Positions 45,514 through 55,486 are shown, counted from the first letter of the stretch. The stretch: DNA of 64,000 bases from Acidobacteriota bacterium (GCA_021781455.1 JAJXWV010000077.1:160855-224854), one strand, 5' to 3'. The notes: generated by a model not told the origin, from the sequence alone. Made by a program: numbers and translations.

Positions 45514-45629
45514 GAGTGCTGAGTGCTGAGTACTGAGTGCTGAGTACTGAGTGCTGAGTACTGAGTGCTGAGTACTGAGTGGCTGACTCGGTGCTCTTAC
45601 TCAGTACTCAGCACTCAGCACTCAGCACT
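45514..45629. repeat. Inverted heptamer array, CTGAGTN family
   Basis: The left arm 45514-45580 has nine units alternating CTGAGTG/CTGAGTA. The right arm 45599-45629 has four. It lies between convergent ferredoxin and queA genes. Confidence 0.92.
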
Positions 45630-45633
45630 TCGT

Positions 45634-46680
45634 TCACCACGTCCCGCGGTTCCGAATGAACATGCAGTCGCCGTAGCTGTAGAAGAAGTAACGCTCGCGA
45701 ATGGCGGCGGCGTAGGCCTGGCGCATCGTCTCCATTCCGGCGAACGCGGAGACGAGCATCAGCAACGTCGACTCCGGCAGATGGAAGTTGGTCAGGAGTC
45801 GATCGACGGCGCGGAACTCGAATCCGGGCGTGATGAAGATCGAAGTCTCGCGCGTTCCCGCTTCGAAGCGTCCCTTCCCTTCCCGAATGGCGCTCTCCAG
45901 GGTGCGCACGCAGGTCGTTCCGACGGCGGCGATCGCGCGCCGGCCATCGAGGGCGGCATTGAGCGCCGCCGCGGCGGCCGGCGTGATCTCGTAGCGCTCG
46001 GCATCCATGCGGTGCTCGGCGATGTCGTCGACCTTCACCGGCTTGAACGTGCCGATGCCGACGTGCAGCGTGATGCGGATGATGCCCACGCCGCGCGCGG
46101 CCACACGGTCGAGGATTTCGTTGGTGAAGTGCAGCCCTGCGGTCGGCGCGGCGATGGCGCCCCGCGAGGCGGCATAGACGGTCTGGTACGACTCTCGATC
46201 GCTCTCCCGCGGAGCATCGCGGACGATGTACGGCGGCAGCGGCGGCACGCCCACGCGCTCGATCTCGGCGGCATCGCCCCGGAACCGGATCACCACCGTC
46301 CCGTCGCCGCGCTTCTCGAGCACCTTCGCCTCGAGGGCCGGCGAGAAGCGGACGCAGTCGCCCTCGCGCACGCGCCGGGCCGGTTTGCACCACGACTCCC
46401 ACGTCATGGCGTCGAGCTGTCGCGTCAGCAGGAACTCGATCCGCGACTTCATGGCTCCCTTCGGCTCGGCGTAGAGCCGGGCCGGGATGACCCGCGTGTC
46501 ATTGATGACCAGAACGTCGTCGCGGTCGAGTTGCTCGGGAAATGACGCAAAGCTCGTGTGCTCGAGGACCGCCGCTCCGTCGCGCGGAGTCACAACCATC
46601 ATGCGGGACCGGCCGCGCTCGCGCGGCTCCTGCGCGATGCGCTCCGGCGACAGGTCATATGAAAAATCGGTGCGCTTCAT
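45634..46680 (-). CDS. queA: tRNA preQ1(34) S-adenosylmethionine ribosyltransferase-isomerase
   Basis: Queuosine biosynthesis enzyme that builds epoxyqueuosine on tRNA. The N-terminus MKRTDFSYDLSPERIAQEP, the motifs DDVLVINDTRVIPARLYA, AAPTAGLHFTNEIL and VGTTCVRTLESA, and the C-terminal NFHLPESTLLMLVSAFAG are all typical of QueA. I chose the ATG at 46680 (348 aa); the frame is open to 46791, but that stretch is CAGACCN-repeat-encoded. Confidence 0.97.
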   Translation of the reverse strand: MKRTDFSYDLSPERIAQEPRERGRSRMMVVTPRDGAAVLEHTSFASFPEQLDRDDVLVINDTRVIPARLYAEPKGAMKSRIEFLLTRQLDAMTWESWCKPARRVREGDCVRFSPALEAKVLEKRGDGTVVIRFRGDAAEIERVGVPPLPPYIVRDAPRESDRESYQTVYAASRGAIAAPTAGLHFTNEILDRVAARGVGIIRITLHVGIGTFKPVKVDDIAEHRMDAERYEITPAAAAALNAALDGRRAIAAVGTTCVRTLESAIREGKGRFEAGTRETSIFITPGFEFRAVDRLLTNFHLPESTLLMLVSAFAGMETMRQAYAAAIRERYFFYSYGDCMFIRNRGTW

Positions 46681-46685
46681 AGAAT

Positions 46686-46739
46686 CAGACCGCAGACCAC
46701 AGACCGCAGACCGCAGACCGCAGACGGCAGACCGCAGAT
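46686..46739. repeat. One-armed CAGACCN heptamer array
   Basis: Seven tandem CAGACCN/CAGACGG units directly upstream of queA, with no matching inverted arm. Confidence 0.85.
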
Positions 46740-46826
46740 GCGGGTGGATCCGGTGCGGGCAGCGACTGCGCTCCAGACGGCGCTGAATCATACGAGAAGT
46801 CGGCGAGGTCGCAGACGGCTGTCCGT

Positions 46827-46935
46827 AGGGACGCGCAGCAGCGCGTCCGCAGCTCTCGTCGCCTTACACCATCCCGGAGTTGCGGACGCGCTGCTGCGCG
46901 TCCCTACACGGCGTCCCTACACGGCGTCCCTACAC
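46827..46935. repeat. Palindromic GTAGGGACGCGCAGCAGCG element
   Basis: A near-perfect inverted repeat of about 27 bp (46827-46854 with 46881-46908) around a 27-nt centre, followed by two extra direct copies of ACGGCGTCCCTACAC (to 46935). REP-like; it lies between divergent queA and the mog/moaB-like gene. Confidence 0.8.
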
Positions 46936-46955
46936 TTCGAACGGCAGCCGGGCGA

Positions 46956-46961
46956 TAGAAT
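46956..46961 (+). promoter_or_regulatory. -10 box of the molybdenum-cofactor gene
   Basis: TAGAAT, 7 nt before the GTG start at 46969, with no Shine-Dalgarno. Confidence 0.65.
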
Positions 46962-46968
46962 CGCGGCC

Positions 46969-47454
46969 GTGTTCCGGGCACGGGTCATTACCTGCAGCGA
47001 CTCGGCGATTCGCGGCGAGCGCGAAGATCGCTCCGGTCCGGCGGTTCGCGACGCGTTGATGAAGGCCGGCTTCGAGGTCGATCGCATCATCGTCGTCGCC
47101 GACGAGCTCGACTCGATTGCTGCGGCCATCGAGCAAGCCACCGCGGCCGGCGCACGCCTGGTCGTCACCACCGGAGGTACCGGCATCGCACCGAGGGATA
47201 TCACGCCCGAGGCCACGATGCGGGTGTGCGACCGCATCGTTCCGGGATTCGGTGAGCTGATGAGATTGCGGTCGCTGGAAAAGACGCCCATGGCACCGCT
47301 GTCGCGCGCCCAGGCTGCCACGCGCGGAGCGGCTCTGGTCATCAATCTCCCCGGCAGCACGAAAGGGGCCGTCGAGAATCTCGAGAGCGTTCTGCATCTG
47401 GTCCCGCACGCTCTGGACCTCCTCGGCGGCGAAAGAATCGAGCGCCATCCATGA
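46969..47454 (+). CDS. MogA/MoaB-family molybdenum cofactor biosynthesis protein
   Basis: Adenylates molybdopterin or related cofactor intermediates in the MogA/MoaB fold. The start is a GTG at 46969 giving FRARVITCSDSAIRGEREDRSGP. The signature VVTTGGTGIAPRDITPEAT is in the middle, with INLPGSTKGAVENLE near the end. It is 161 aa. It overlaps the next gene by 4 bp. MogA and MoaB cannot be told apart here. Confidence 0.9.
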   Translation: MFRARVITCSDSAIRGEREDRSGPAVRDALMKAGFEVDRIIVVADELDSIAAAIEQATAAGARLVVTTGGTGIAPRDITPEATMRVCDRIVPGFGELMRLRSLEKTPMAPLSRAQAATRGAALVINLPGSTKGAVENLESVLHLVPHALDLLGGERIERHP

Positions 47455-48725
47455 AAAAACAGGCGGTCCGGCTCGGCATCGAGAAACTTCTCAAGAGCCC
47501 CAAAATGCTCCGCCGAAAACGCGTGGCGGTGCTGAGCCATCACGCCGCGGTGACTCACGATCTCCTGCGCACCGTCGACTGCGTCGCGGCCATGCCGTGC
47601 GATCTGGTGCGCATCTTCGGTCCCGAGCACGGATTCTGGGCCGTGGCCCAGGACATGGAGGGGACGGCCGCGGCGATCGACAAGCAGACCGGCGTAGAGA
47701 TCGTCTCGCTCTATCACGATTACCCGAAGCAGCCGGCGGAGCACTCCGACGAGGGCATCCGGCAGTGGAAGTCGGAGCTCGCTGCCGCGAAGGCGAAACT
47801 CTCGCCGACGGACGAGCAGCTCAAAGACGTCGAAGTCCTCGTCGTCGATCTTCAGGACGTCGGATCGCGCTACTACACCTTCGTGAACACGATGGCCAAC
47901 TGCATGGCCGTGGCACGGCGCACCGGCACGAAAGTGCTCGTGCTCGACCGCCCGAACCCCATCAACGGCATCGGGGTCGAAGGAAACCTCTTCGACGATC
48001 CGCGATGGCACAGCTTCGTCGGCCAGTTCAACATCCCGCCGAGACATGGCATGACCATCGGCGAGCTGGCCCTCTTCTACGCCGCACACGACGAGAGCTA
48101 TGCGTGCGAGCTGGAGGTCGTCGAGATGAACGGCTGGAAGCGCAAGCTGTGGTGGGACGAGACCGACCTGCCGTGGGTGCCGCCGTCGCCGAACATGCCC
48201 ACGATCGACACCGCCTGCGTTTACCCCGGCCTGTGCCTGATCGAAGCGACGAACGTCAGCGAGGGCCGCGGCACCACCATTCCGTTCGAGCTGTTCGGAG
48301 CGCCCGGGCTCGACGCGTTCGAGCTCGCCGAGCGCCTCAACTCGTTCAAGCTACCGGGCGTCGGCTTTCGTGCGCAGTACTTTCAGCCGACATTCCAGAA
48401 GGCCGCCGGACAGATCTGCGGCGGCGTGCAGCTTCACGTCAGCGATCGCGACGAGATCCAGCCATACCTCACCGGCGTCGTGGCCATGAAAGTCCTGTAC
48501 GACCTCGGACGCGAAGGGAAGTTCGACTTCTCATGGCGAGGCGAATCCTACGAGTACGAGCCGACCGACGAACGCCAGGCTCTCGAGCAACTGGTCGGCA
48601 CGTCCAGGTTCCGCGATGCGCTCACAGACTCCAACCCCGAATCGCTCGACTCCTGGATCGCAAGCTGGACCGAGGACGAGAAGACGTTCCGGAAGGAGCG
48701 GAAGGAGTACCTGCTGTATTCGTAG
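47451..48725 (+). CDS. DUF1343 / NamZ-like exo-beta-N-acetylmuramidase
   Basis: Member of the DUF1343 family; its characterised member NamZ removes terminal MurNAc from peptidoglycan fragments in wall recycling. Conserved motifs: RVAVLSHHAAV, FGPEHGFWA, EVLVVDLQDVGSRYYTFVNTM, LVLDRPNPINGIGVEG, NIPPRHGMTIGELA and PSPNMPTIDTACVYPGLCLIEATNVSEGRGTT in pieces. It is 424 aa. No signal peptide is evident, suggesting cytoplasmic recycling rather than export. It is translationally coupled to the MogA/MoaB-type gene, with no obvious functional link. Confidence 0.9.
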   Translation: MKKQAVRLGIEKLLKSPKMLRRKRVAVLSHHAAVTHDLLRTVDCVAAMPCDLVRIFGPEHGFWAVAQDMEGTAAAIDKQTGVEIVSLYHDYPKQPAEHSDEGIRQWKSELAAAKAKLSPTDEQLKDVEVLVVDLQDVGSRYYTFVNTMANCMAVARRTGTKVLVLDRPNPINGIGVEGNLFDDPRWHSFVGQFNIPPRHGMTIGELALFYAAHDESYACELEVVEMNGWKRKLWWDETDLPWVPPSPNMPTIDTACVYPGLCLIEATNVSEGRGTTIPFELFGAPGLDAFELAERLNSFKLPGVGFRAQYFQPTFQKAAGQICGGVQLHVSDRDEIQPYLTGVVAMKVLYDLGREGKFDFSWRGESYEYEPTDERQALEQLVGTSRFRDALTDSNPESLDSWIASWTEDEKTFRKERKEYLLYS

Positions 48726-48817
48726 ATCGCAGATGGCAGATCGCAGATCGCAGGCGGATGCGATTGCCGCGATCAGCCTGCCCCACCTGCGATCTGCGAT
48801 CTGCGACCTGCGATCTG
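48725..48817. repeat. Inverted heptamer array, GATCGCA family
   Basis: The left arm 48725-48756 is nearly the same four-unit array as at 7671 (GATCGCA, GATGGCA, GATCGCA, GATCGCA). The right arm 48786-48817 has a different variant (GGTCGCA on the same strand), so the arms have diverged. Confidence 0.92.
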
Positions 48818-49456
48818 ATGCTCGACATCCTCTACGAAGACGACGACCTGATCTTCGTCAACAAGCCGCCGCTGCTCGTGGTGCAGCGCGGCTACGATCC
48901 GGACGAGCCGCTGCTGCTCGACCTGGTGAACGAGCACCTCGGCCGGCCGGTGCACCTGCTGCAACGGCTCGACCGCGGGACCAGCGGCGTGATCTTCTTT
49001 TCGAAGACGTCGAAGCACAACGTGAAGCTGACGCGGCAGTTCGAGAAGAAGCGCATCCGAAAGCGTTACGCGGCGCTTTGCGTGGGCGAGCTCGCCCAGA
49101 AGCAGACGGTCGATGCGCCGATCGCGCGAGTCGGTGCGATCAAGTTCGCCGTCCGCGACGACGGGAAGCGCGCCGTGACGCACATCGAGCCGGTCGAGTC
49201 CGCTCGTGACGCGACCTTCCTGACCGTCGTGCTGGAGACCGGCCGAACCCACCAGATCCGCGTCCATCTCGCCGCGATCGACCATCCGCTCGTCGGAGAC
49301 TGGCTCTACGGCGAGCGCACCGAGGGGCGCCCGATGCTGCACGCAAGCGAGCTCGAGCTCACCCATCCCGGAACGAATCAGAGGCTGTGCGTCCACGCAC
49401 CGTTGCCACGCGACTTCATCGAGGAAGCAAGGCGCCGCGGACTGGCGTTGGAGTGA
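48818..49456 (+). CDS. RluA-family pseudouridine synthase
   Basis: Converts uridine to pseudouridine in rRNA or tRNA. The catalytic Asp is Asp52 in LLQRLDRGTSGVIFF (usual HRLDxxTSG, here QRLD). Other family motifs are YAALCVGEL, ETGRTHQIRVHLAAIDHPLVGDWLYG and LHASELELTHP. It is 212 aa, short: no S4 domain, similar to RluA/TruC. I chose the ATG at 48818; the long open frame upstream is a shadow of the previous gene plus the repeat. The target site cannot be predicted. Confidence 0.93.
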   Translation: MLDILYEDDDLIFVNKPPLLVVQRGYDPDEPLLLDLVNEHLGRPVHLLQRLDRGTSGVIFFSKTSKHNVKLTRQFEKKRIRKRYAALCVGELAQKQTVDAPIARVGAIKFAVRDDGKRAVTHIEPVESARDATFLTVVLETGRTHQIRVHLAAIDHPLVGDWLYGERTEGRPMLHASELELTHPGTNQRLCVHAPLPRDFIEEARRRGLALE

Positions 49457-49458
49457 CC

Positions 49459-49566
49459 GGAGTGCGGGCGTCCCGCCCGCATGCGCCGGACGTCTCGTCC
49501 TGCGCTGATGACGCATCACCGCGGGACGAGACGTCCCGCGGTTGCGGACGGGACGTCCGCACTCCT
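49459..49566. repeat. Palindromic GGACGTCTCGTCC element, long form
   Basis: Left GAGTGCGGGCGTCCCGCCCG and CCGGACGTCTCGTCC; right GGGACGAGACGTCCCG and GCGGACGGGACGTCCGCACTC. A nested inverted repeat about 108 bp long, related to 33536-33600. Confidence 0.8.
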
Positions 49567-49686
49567 GCGCGCGAGACCGTCCTGACCGCAGGACAGAACG
49601 ACCTCTCGGGGTCGCACGTAAGTGACTGATTAGACTAGAATAAACACCCGCAAGGACCCGTTACGGTCAGCATGGAGAGGATGACC

Positions 49687-50133
49687 ATGAGAATCTGGAC
49701 GCGATTCGCATTGGCGCTCGGGCTGATGCTGGTTCCGCTCGTCGCCGCGGCGCAGTACAAAGATCTCGACCAGGCCTTGTCGAACCTGAACCGCGGCTTC
49801 GGAAGTGGCGACACCCAGGCAATCGTCGCTGGAATCGATTCGGGCGATCAGGTCGTGCTGCAGTTCCCGGGGCTCGTGAAGCAGAGCGGAGAGCCGCGTC
49901 CGTTCGGACGCGATCAGGCACAGTACCTCCTCGACAGTCTCTTCAACTCCGTGAAGCCGTCGGCGTTCGAGCAGACCAACGGCCGCGGCGGAAAGAACGA
50001 AGGGCAGTATCAGCTCCAGGGCCGCTGGACGATCAACGTCGGCGGGAAAGCGGCGACGCGCGACCTCTACATCCGGCTGCAGTGGAAAACGGACCACTGG
50101 TCGCTGCTGTCGGTGACGTCGGCCGGTAAGTGA
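49687..50133 (+). CDS. Exported DUF4783-like protein
   Basis: A 148-aa protein: signal peptide MRIWTRFALALGLMLVPLVAAAQ, then a small SnoaL/NTF2-like alpha+beta domain (LNRGFGSGDTQAIVAGIDSGDQVVLQFPG, GRDQAQYLLDSLFNSVKPSAFEQ, WTINVGGKAATRDLYIRLQW) that resembles DUF4783. I chose the ATG at 49687 because GGAGAGG lies just before it; ATGs at 49672 and 49681 are alternatives. TAGAAT at 49636-49641 is a likely -10, so this gene has a normal leader. Confidence 0.75.
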   Translation: MRIWTRFALALGLMLVPLVAAAQYKDLDQALSNLNRGFGSGDTQAIVAGIDSGDQVVLQFPGLVKQSGEPRPFGRDQAQYLLDSLFNSVKPSAFEQTNGRGGKNEGQYQLQGRWTINVGGKAATRDLYIRLQWKTDHWSLLSVTSAGK

Positions 50134-50134
50134 A

Positions 50135-50209
50135 GTGCCGGAGTGCCGAGCACTGAGTGCTGAGCACTGAGTGGCGACGACACTCGGTGCTGAGCACCCG
50201 GTGCTCGGT
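50135..50209. repeat. Inverted heptamer array, CTGAGTN family, diverged
   Basis: The left arm 50135-50173 (GAGTGCCGAGCACTGAGTG units) and right arm 50182-50209 (CTCGGTGCTGAGCACC units) are partly self-palindromic. It lies between the DUF4783-like and histidine kinase genes. Confidence 0.8.
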
Positions 50210-50215
50210 CCTGCC

Positions 50216-53200
50216 ATGTCGATGGCGCACACGCTGTTAGAGCGAACCCGTCTGGCCTGGATCGCCGTCGCGGTGGCGACGGCGATTCGCATTTTTGTGC
50301 CGCGCGACGCCGCGGCGCTGCCGGTCTCCATCGCGGTCATCGCGGCGGCCCTTCTGGCGCTCGTTCTCTCCCGCCGCGTGCAGCCGCGGATCGCCGCCGT
50401 CGTGCTGCTCCTCGTGGGCATCGCCGACCTGACGACCCTCTGGCGTGTAGCGGAAGTCTCGCGCTCGTTTGCGGCGCGGTCATCGCAGCATGCCGTCGAG
50501 GACGCGCGCCGCATGCGTGGGGCAGTGGCGTCGATCGAACAGCAGCTCGACGCCACCGCCCAGCGGCTCGCCGCAGTGATCGACGGGTCGCCCCAGCTCA
50601 CCCGGGCCCAGCTCTTCGCGATCCTGCACAGGGAGACGGGGATGCCGGGACGCGGCGCACGCGTCCTCGACGCGGCCAACGAGCCGGTGGCCTGGTGGGG
50701 CGAGGAGCTGCGCGCCGACACGGCCCGGAGTTACCAGTTCGACGCCACCAGCCTCTACGTCATCCGCACCCGGCCCCTGCGCGGCAACGCCATGGTGGAG
50801 GCCTTTGCGCGAATCCCCAACGAGCCCGCGCCCTCTTCGGCGCTTCATCCGAACGACGTCTGGACCCTCTCGTCGACGCTCCACGGCGGCTTCCTCCGCC
50901 AGGCGCCGGGAAGCATCCGCGAGATCGTGGAGCGGCGGCCCGACGCCACGCTGTGGGCCGATCTGCAGCTGCGCACCAGGACCGACGTCCTGAATCGCAT
51001 GAGCGAGGAAGGGCAGAACATCGCCGCGCTGCTGCTGACCACCGGCCTGTTGATCGTGCTCGCCTTCGTCATGACCGGCGACGGCCGCCGTCCCCTCTTT
51101 CGCCAGACCGCCGCCGTGGCGCTGATCGTCCTGGCTCGCGTGGCGATGCTCGGCTTTCACGCCGCGGACGATCCCCTGCGCATCTTCCATTTCGACGTTT
51201 ACGCATCGAAGCTCCTGGGGCCCTTCAGCAAGTCACCCTTCGACCTGATGCTCACGGCGGCGGCCCTGATGGCCGTCGCCTTCGTCCTGACCGAGCCGCT
51301 GCGACGGATTCCGATCTGGCTGCGCGCGCTCGTGGCGATCATCGCTTCCTACGGATTCCTGAAACTGACGCGCAACCTCGTCGACAACTCACGCATCTCG
51401 TCGATCCCCGATCACGTGCTTCCGACTTCGACGGCCCAGGCGCTGCTGCTGACCGCGATCCTGCTGTTCTCCTTCGTGCTCCTGAAGTTGATGACCCACC
51501 AGTCGCCTCGACGGAGCTCGCTCGTCAGCGCGGCCGCGGTCCTGGTGCCGATTCTTCTCCTCGGCTATGCGATCGGACGGACGACCGGGCGAGCTTATCT
51601 CTGCATCGCCCTGGCGTCGCTCGCCGGAATCGTCATCTGCGGCCTCACCTCCGAGCGCTGGCTCCGCGCAGCAGTGTTCGCCCTTCTCGTGGTGGCCGTC
51701 GTCTTCGCGCCCATTCAGATGTTCGAGCGCATCAGCGCAGCGAGGTTCATCGCCGACACCTACGCGCCGCTGGTGACCGGCGAAGCGGGGCAGCTGCGGA
51801 CGATGATCGACGACACGCTCCACAACGAGTTCACCCGCACCGACCTGAGCACGATCCTGCCCGACGACTACCGGCACATGAACCTCGACGACCTGGCGTA
51901 CGCGCTCTGGCTGCGCTCCGATCTGTCGAAGTGGCGCATACCGGCCGTCATCACGATCACCGACGAGATCACCCAGAACCCCATCAGCCGGTTCGGCGTG
52001 GGCCTGCCGCAATTCACGGAGAAGAACACCGCCGGCCACGAGGTGCTGCAGGTCGGCAGCCTGACGCGGGTTCTGCTCCACCACGATTTCGACGTGACGG
52101 CCTGGGGAACGACGATCGCCTTCGGCAGCGTGCACGTCGTCAATCCCGCCGATCCGGGCGCCACCTCCTTCGCCGATGTCTACCGCGACTTTTTCGAATC
52201 GGATGCGGAAGACCTCGCCACCGGCCTGCACGCCCAACGCGAGCCCGCGGTCTACGACAAGGCCGGCAACTCCCACGGCGCGAACATCCGCCTGCCGCAG
52301 AGCGCGCTCTGGTACATGGCCCGGCTGAGACCCGGCACCGGCATGTGGGTCCACGGTGCGGCCGGCGATGCCACGACGGTGTACCTGCGGCGCACCGACA
52401 ATGCCCTGTACGCATTCCCGTTGCCGACGGCTACGCCTCCCCAGCAGGTCCGGCGGGCGGGAGGCGTGGCCATCTGGGCGATTGCCGCGACGCTGATGGT
52501 CATCCTCGTGCGGTCGCTGCCGAGGATCGGGGCGCTGCTGCGAGCACCGCGCGGGCTCGATTTCCGGGCCCGCACGTCGCTCTACGTGTCCGCCGTGGTC
52601 ATCCTGCCGCTGATCGTGTTCGTGCTGTTCGTGCGGACGTATCTGGCCGGCCGGCTGGAAGCCGAGTACGTGGACCGCGGCCAGACCGCGCTCAACGCCG
52701 CGCAGCGGGTCATCGAGGATTACCTCGCCTCCAGCAGTTCCGCGCCGCCCGAGCAGGTGCTCGACGACGACATCCTGGCCTGGCTGGCGCGGGTCATCGG
52801 GCACGACCTCCACCTCTATCGCGACCAGACCCTCATCGCCTCCAGCCGTCGCGACCTCTTCGCCGCGCACATCGAATCGGAGCGGCTGCCCGGCGACGTC
52901 TATTCGTCGATCGTGTTAGGCGGGAAACCGCTGTTCCGAGCCCGCCGCGAATCGGGCAACTCGCAGTACATCGAGATCTACAGCCCCATCAACCTCGTCC
53001 CCGGACGCAACTACACCCTGGCCCTTCCCTTCATCGTGCAGGGCCGCCAGATCGAGGACCAGGTCAACGAGCTGGCCACCAACATCTACATGCTCCTGGT
53101 CTTCATCACCCTCGGCGCGGTGGCCGTGGCCTTCCGCATCGCCAGCACCGTCACCCGGCCCGTGCAGAGCCTCGTCGGCGGCGCCCGCGGTGTGGCCCGC

Positions 53201-54307
53201 GGCGACTTCGACGTCCGGATGGCCGTGCCCAATGACCCCGATCTGGGGCTGCTGGTCACCACCTTTCGCGACATGGCCCAGTCCCTCCGCCGCCAGCAGG
53301 ACGAGCTGCGCCACGAGCGCGACCGCCTGCAGACACTCCTCGAGAACATCGCTGCCGCCGTAGTCGTCCTCGACGGCTCGCTTCACGTCGCGGCCACCAA
53401 TCTCGCCGCCCGCAAGCTCTTCGCCATCGGCGAGGAGACTTCGACCGAGCCGTTCCGGCCTCGCTTCACTCAGCTCAGCGACTTCCTGGCCAGGCACCGC
53501 CGCCGGCGCGCCGAAGCCCTCGAAGTCGAAATCAACATCGACGGCAATCTCCGCGCCTACCGCATCTCCATCGTCCCGCTGCCCGACAGCGAAGAGGAAA
53601 TGCTGATCGCGGAGGACGTGACGGAGATCCTGAGGTCGAACCGCCTCGAGGCCTGGGGCGAGATGGCCCGTCAGGTGGCCCACGAGATCAAGAACCCGCT
53701 CACCCCGATCCAGCTGACTGCCGAGCATCTCCGCGCCGTGGCCGAGCGCGATGATCCGCAGCTGCCCGAGGCCGTCCGCAGCGGCGTCGACAACATCCTC
53801 CGCCAGGTGGTGACGCTGCGGGAAACGTCGAAGGAATTCGGCGACTACGCCTCGCTTCGGCACATCCAGCCGAAGCCGCTCGACCTGAGGCGTCTCCTCA
53901 CCGACCTGGCCGTCGACTACGCCACCAGCACCGAACGCGGCATCGACTTCCGCGCCGACATCGCTCCCTCCACACCCCAGAACTACTCCGGCGACGAACG
54001 CCTGCTGCGCGGCGCCATCGCCAATCTGATCGAGAACGCCCTGCAGGCAGCTCCAGAGGGACGCGTCCGCCTCGGCAGCACCACCGTCGACTCCAAGGTC
54101 ATCATCTCGGTCGAGGACAGCGGGCCGGGCGTCCCGCCGGAGCTCCTCCCCAAGATCTTCGACCCGTACTTCTCGACCAAATCGACCGGCACAGGATTGG
54201 GCCTGGCCATCGCCCGAAAGGCGATCGAGGAGCACGGCGGAACCGTGCGAGCCGAGAATCTGCATCCCGGACTGAGGGTGGAGATCGAGCTGCCGTTCCG
54301 ATCGTGA
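50216..54307 (+). CDS. Very large NtrY-like sensor histidine kinase
   Basis: Multi-span membrane sensor kinase of about 1363 aa. The N-terminal half has two membrane spans, an extracytoplasmic region with helical segments, a block of eight or more spans (about residues 275-520) and a second large extracytoplasmic domain (about 520-750). After a further span come another sensor region, HAMP (about 970-1025), a PAS domain (about 1035-1130) and HisKA with the phospho-acceptor His1156 in [15 protein letters not shown]. The HATPase domain covers about 1255-1363 ([27 protein letters not shown]). HAMP-PAS-HisKA order and the H-box match NtrY. No response regulator is adjacent. Start: ATG 50216, or 50222. 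Confidence 0.9.
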   Translation: MSMAHTLLERTRLAWIAVAVATAIRIFVPRDAAALPVSIAVIAAALLALVLSRRVQPRIAAVVLLLVGIADLTTLWRVAEVSRSFAARSSQHAVEDARRMRGAVASIEQQLDATAQRLAAVIDGSPQLTRAQLFAILHRETGMPGRGARVLDAANEPVAWWGEELRADTARSYQFDATSLYVIRTRPLRGNAMVEAFARIPNEPAPSSALHPNDVWTLSSTLHGGFLRQAPGSIREIVERRPDATLWADLQLRTRTDVLNRMSEEGQNIAALLLTTGLLIVLAFVMTGDGRRPLFRQTAAVALIVLARVAMLGFHAADDPLRIFHFDVYASKLLGPFSKSPFDLMLTAAALMAVAFVLTEPLRRIPIWLRALVAIIASYGFLKLTRNLVDNSRISSIPDHVLPTSTAQALLLTAILLFSFVLLKLMTHQSPRRSSLVSAAAVLVPILLLGYAIGRTTGRAYLCIALASLAGIVICGLTSERWLRAAVFALLVVAVVFAPIQMFERISAARFIADTYAPLVTGEAGQLRTMIDDTLHNEFTRTDLSTILPDDYRHMNLDDLAYALWLRSDLSKWRIPAVITITDEITQNPISRFGVGLPQFTEKNTAGHEVLQVGSLTRVLLHHDFDVTAWGTTIAFGSVHVVNPADPGATSFADVYRDFFESDAEDLATGLHAQREPAVYDKAGNSHGANIRLPQSALWYMARLRPGTGMWVHGAAGDATTVYLRRTDNALYAFPLPTATPPQQVRRAGGVAIWAIAATLMVILVRSLPRIGALLRAPRGLDFRARTSLYVSAVVILPLIVFVLFVRTYLAGRLEAEYVDRGQTALNAAQRVIEDYLASSSSAPPEQVLDDDILAWLARVIGHDLHLYRDQTLIASSRRDLFAAHIESERLPGDVYSSIVLGGKPLFRARRESGNSQYIEIYSPINLVPGRNYTLALPFIVQGRQIEDQVNELATNIYMLLVFITLGAVAVAFRIASTVTRPVQSLVGGARGVARGDFDVRMAVPNDPDLGLLVTTFRDMAQSLRRQQDELRHERDRLQTLLENIAAAVVVLDGSLHVAATNLAARKLFAIGEETSTEPFRPRFTQLSDFLARHRRRRAEALEVEINIDGNLRAYRISIVPLPDSEEEMLIAEDVTEILRSNRLEAWGEMARQVAHEIKNPLTPIQLTAEHLRAVAERDDPQLPEAVRSGVDNILRQVVTLRETSKEFGDYASLRHIQPKPLDLRRLLTDLAVDYATSTERGIDFRADIAPSTPQNYSGDERLLRGAIANLIENALQAAPEGRVRLGSTTVDSKVIISVEDSGPGVPPELLPKIFDPYFSTKSTGTGLGLAIARKAIEEHGGTVRAENLHPGLRVEIELPFRS

Positions 54308-54384
54308 GTCCTGGAGTGCTGAGTGCTGAGTGCTGAGTGCTGAGTGGGGGGACTCAGGACTCAGCACTCAGCACTCAGCACTCT
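54305..54384. repeat. Inverted heptamer array, CTGAGTN family
   Basis: The left arm 54305-54346 begins at the kinase stop codon. The right arm 54351-54384 ends 12 bp before the next -10 box. Confidence 0.92.
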
Positions 54385-54395
54385 GAATTCAGGGA

Positions 54396-54401
54396 TAAAC
54401 T
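54396..54401 (+). promoter_or_regulatory. -10 box of the CAP-domain gene
   Basis: TAAACT, 6 nt before a TTG at 54408 and 18 nt before an ATG at 54420. Spacing favours a leaderless TTG start, but either is possible. Confidence 0.5.
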
Positions 54402-54407
54402 GAAAAA

Positions 54408-55391
54408 TTGAGCAAACGCATGCGACGCCTGTTCGTCACCGTCCTCGCAGTCTCCGCGCTGCTGCTGGTGCTTCCGCTGGCACAGGGCGAAGGACCGAGC
54501 GACGAGACCCGCCTGACGCTTCGTGACGAGTATCTGCACGTGATCAACCGCGACCGCGTCGCGCACGGCCTCCACCCCGTACAGCTCGATCCGCAGGCTT
54601 CGATCATCGCCGACCAGTACTGCCGCGAGCAGATCCGCAACCACACCAGCGGCCATGTCACTGTGGACGGGCTGCTGCCGTACATGCGCTATTCCTTCGG
54701 CGGCGGCAATGACGGCTTGAGCGAAAACGCCGCGGCCTGGTCGGGCAACTACCGCTTCAGCGACCGCGCCCTGTACGAGATGATCCTCCGCAGCGAGCGG
54801 GCCATGATGAGCGAGCGGCCCCCGCAGGACGGCCATCGCCGGGCCATTCTCGACCCGTTCGCCACGCACGTCGGAATCGGCCTGGCGTGGGAAGGCGGGG
54901 AGTTCCGGGTCACACAGGAATTCATCCGCCGTTACGTCAGCTGGAACTGGCCTCTCCCGCGCACGGTCAACCTCGGCGAGCCCGTGGTCGCGTCCGGCAA
55001 GCCGCTCGCTCCTTATCGCATCGAGGCGATCAGCGTGCATTACGAGCCGATGCCGCAACCCATCACCGCAGCCGCCGCGAACACGATCAACACCTACAGC
55101 CTGCCGGCACGACGGCACGATTATGTGCCGCGGCTGCGCACGTACTACGAGCGCAGAGGCGCCACTCTCTACGAGATCCGCGAGGAGTATGCCGACGGCC
55201 GGAAGGGCGACTTCACCGTCGCCAACGACCGCAGCTTCTCGTTCAGCGTGCCCTTCAACGACGGTCCGGGCGTCTACACGCTCGTGGTGTGGGTACGCCG
55301 CGACGGACTGGCGCAACCGATCCCCGCCAGCAACATCTCCATCCGCGTCGAGCCTCACCCGCACGGCTCCGTCGGCGCGGGGACGCGCTGA
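54408..55391 (+). CDS. Exported CAP-domain (SCP/PR-1) protein
   Basis: Signal-peptide-like N-terminus (RLFVTVLAVSALLLVLPLAQG), then a CAP domain at about residues 35-170: LRDEYLHVINRDRVAHGLHPVQLD, IADQYCREQIRNHTSGH, LSENAAAW, GHRRAILDPFATHVGIGLAWEGGEFRVTQEF. His residues of the CAP cavity are present. The C-terminal 120 residues are an extra beta-rich region. CAP proteins bind lipids or act in envelope remodelling; the activity of this one is unknown. It is 327 aa. It lies directly upstream of mprF in the same direction but has its own promoter. Confidence 0.88.
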   Translation: MSKRMRRLFVTVLAVSALLLVLPLAQGEGPSDETRLTLRDEYLHVINRDRVAHGLHPVQLDPQASIIADQYCREQIRNHTSGHVTVDGLLPYMRYSFGGGNDGLSENAAAWSGNYRFSDRALYEMILRSERAMMSERPPQDGHRRAILDPFATHVGIGLAWEGGEFRVTQEFIRRYVSWNWPLPRTVNLGEPVVASGKPLAPYRIEAISVHYEPMPQPITAAAANTINTYSLPARRHDYVPRLRTYYERRGATLYEIREEYADGRKGDFTVANDRSFSFSVPFNDGPGVYTLVVWVRRDGLAQPIPASNISIRVEPHPHGSVGAGTR

Positions 55392-55392
55392 C

Positions 55393-55447
55393 GAGCGCGT
55401 AGCGGGTAGGCCGACCCAACGTCGGTTCTCCTACACGCTACCCGCTT
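55393..55447. repeat. Short inverted AGCGGGT-family hairpin
   Basis: The left arm GCGTAGCGGGTAGG (55397-55410) and right arm CCTACACGCTACCCGC (55430-55445) flank a centre with its own CCGAC/GTCGG pairing. It lies between the CAP gene and mprF. Confidence 0.8.
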
Positions 55448-55472
55448 CATTCGAGCCCTCTCACGATCCGCA

Positions 55473-55478
55473 TACAAT
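55473..55478 (+). promoter_or_regulatory. -10 box of mprF
   Basis: TACAAT, 8 nt before the mprF ATG, with no Shine-Dalgarno. Confidence 0.65.
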
Positions 55479-55486
55479 GCGGCCGG

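Noticed and set aside
47597..48817. N-terminal extension of the pseudouridine synthase
   Set aside because: The extra 407 codons are an alternative frame of the DUF1343 gene plus a repeat array; the real protein starts at 48818.
50695..53235. 846-codon plus-strand frame in the kinase gene
   Set aside because: Arg/Pro/Ala-rich alternative frame; the real frame carries HAMP, PAS, HisKA and HATPase motifs.
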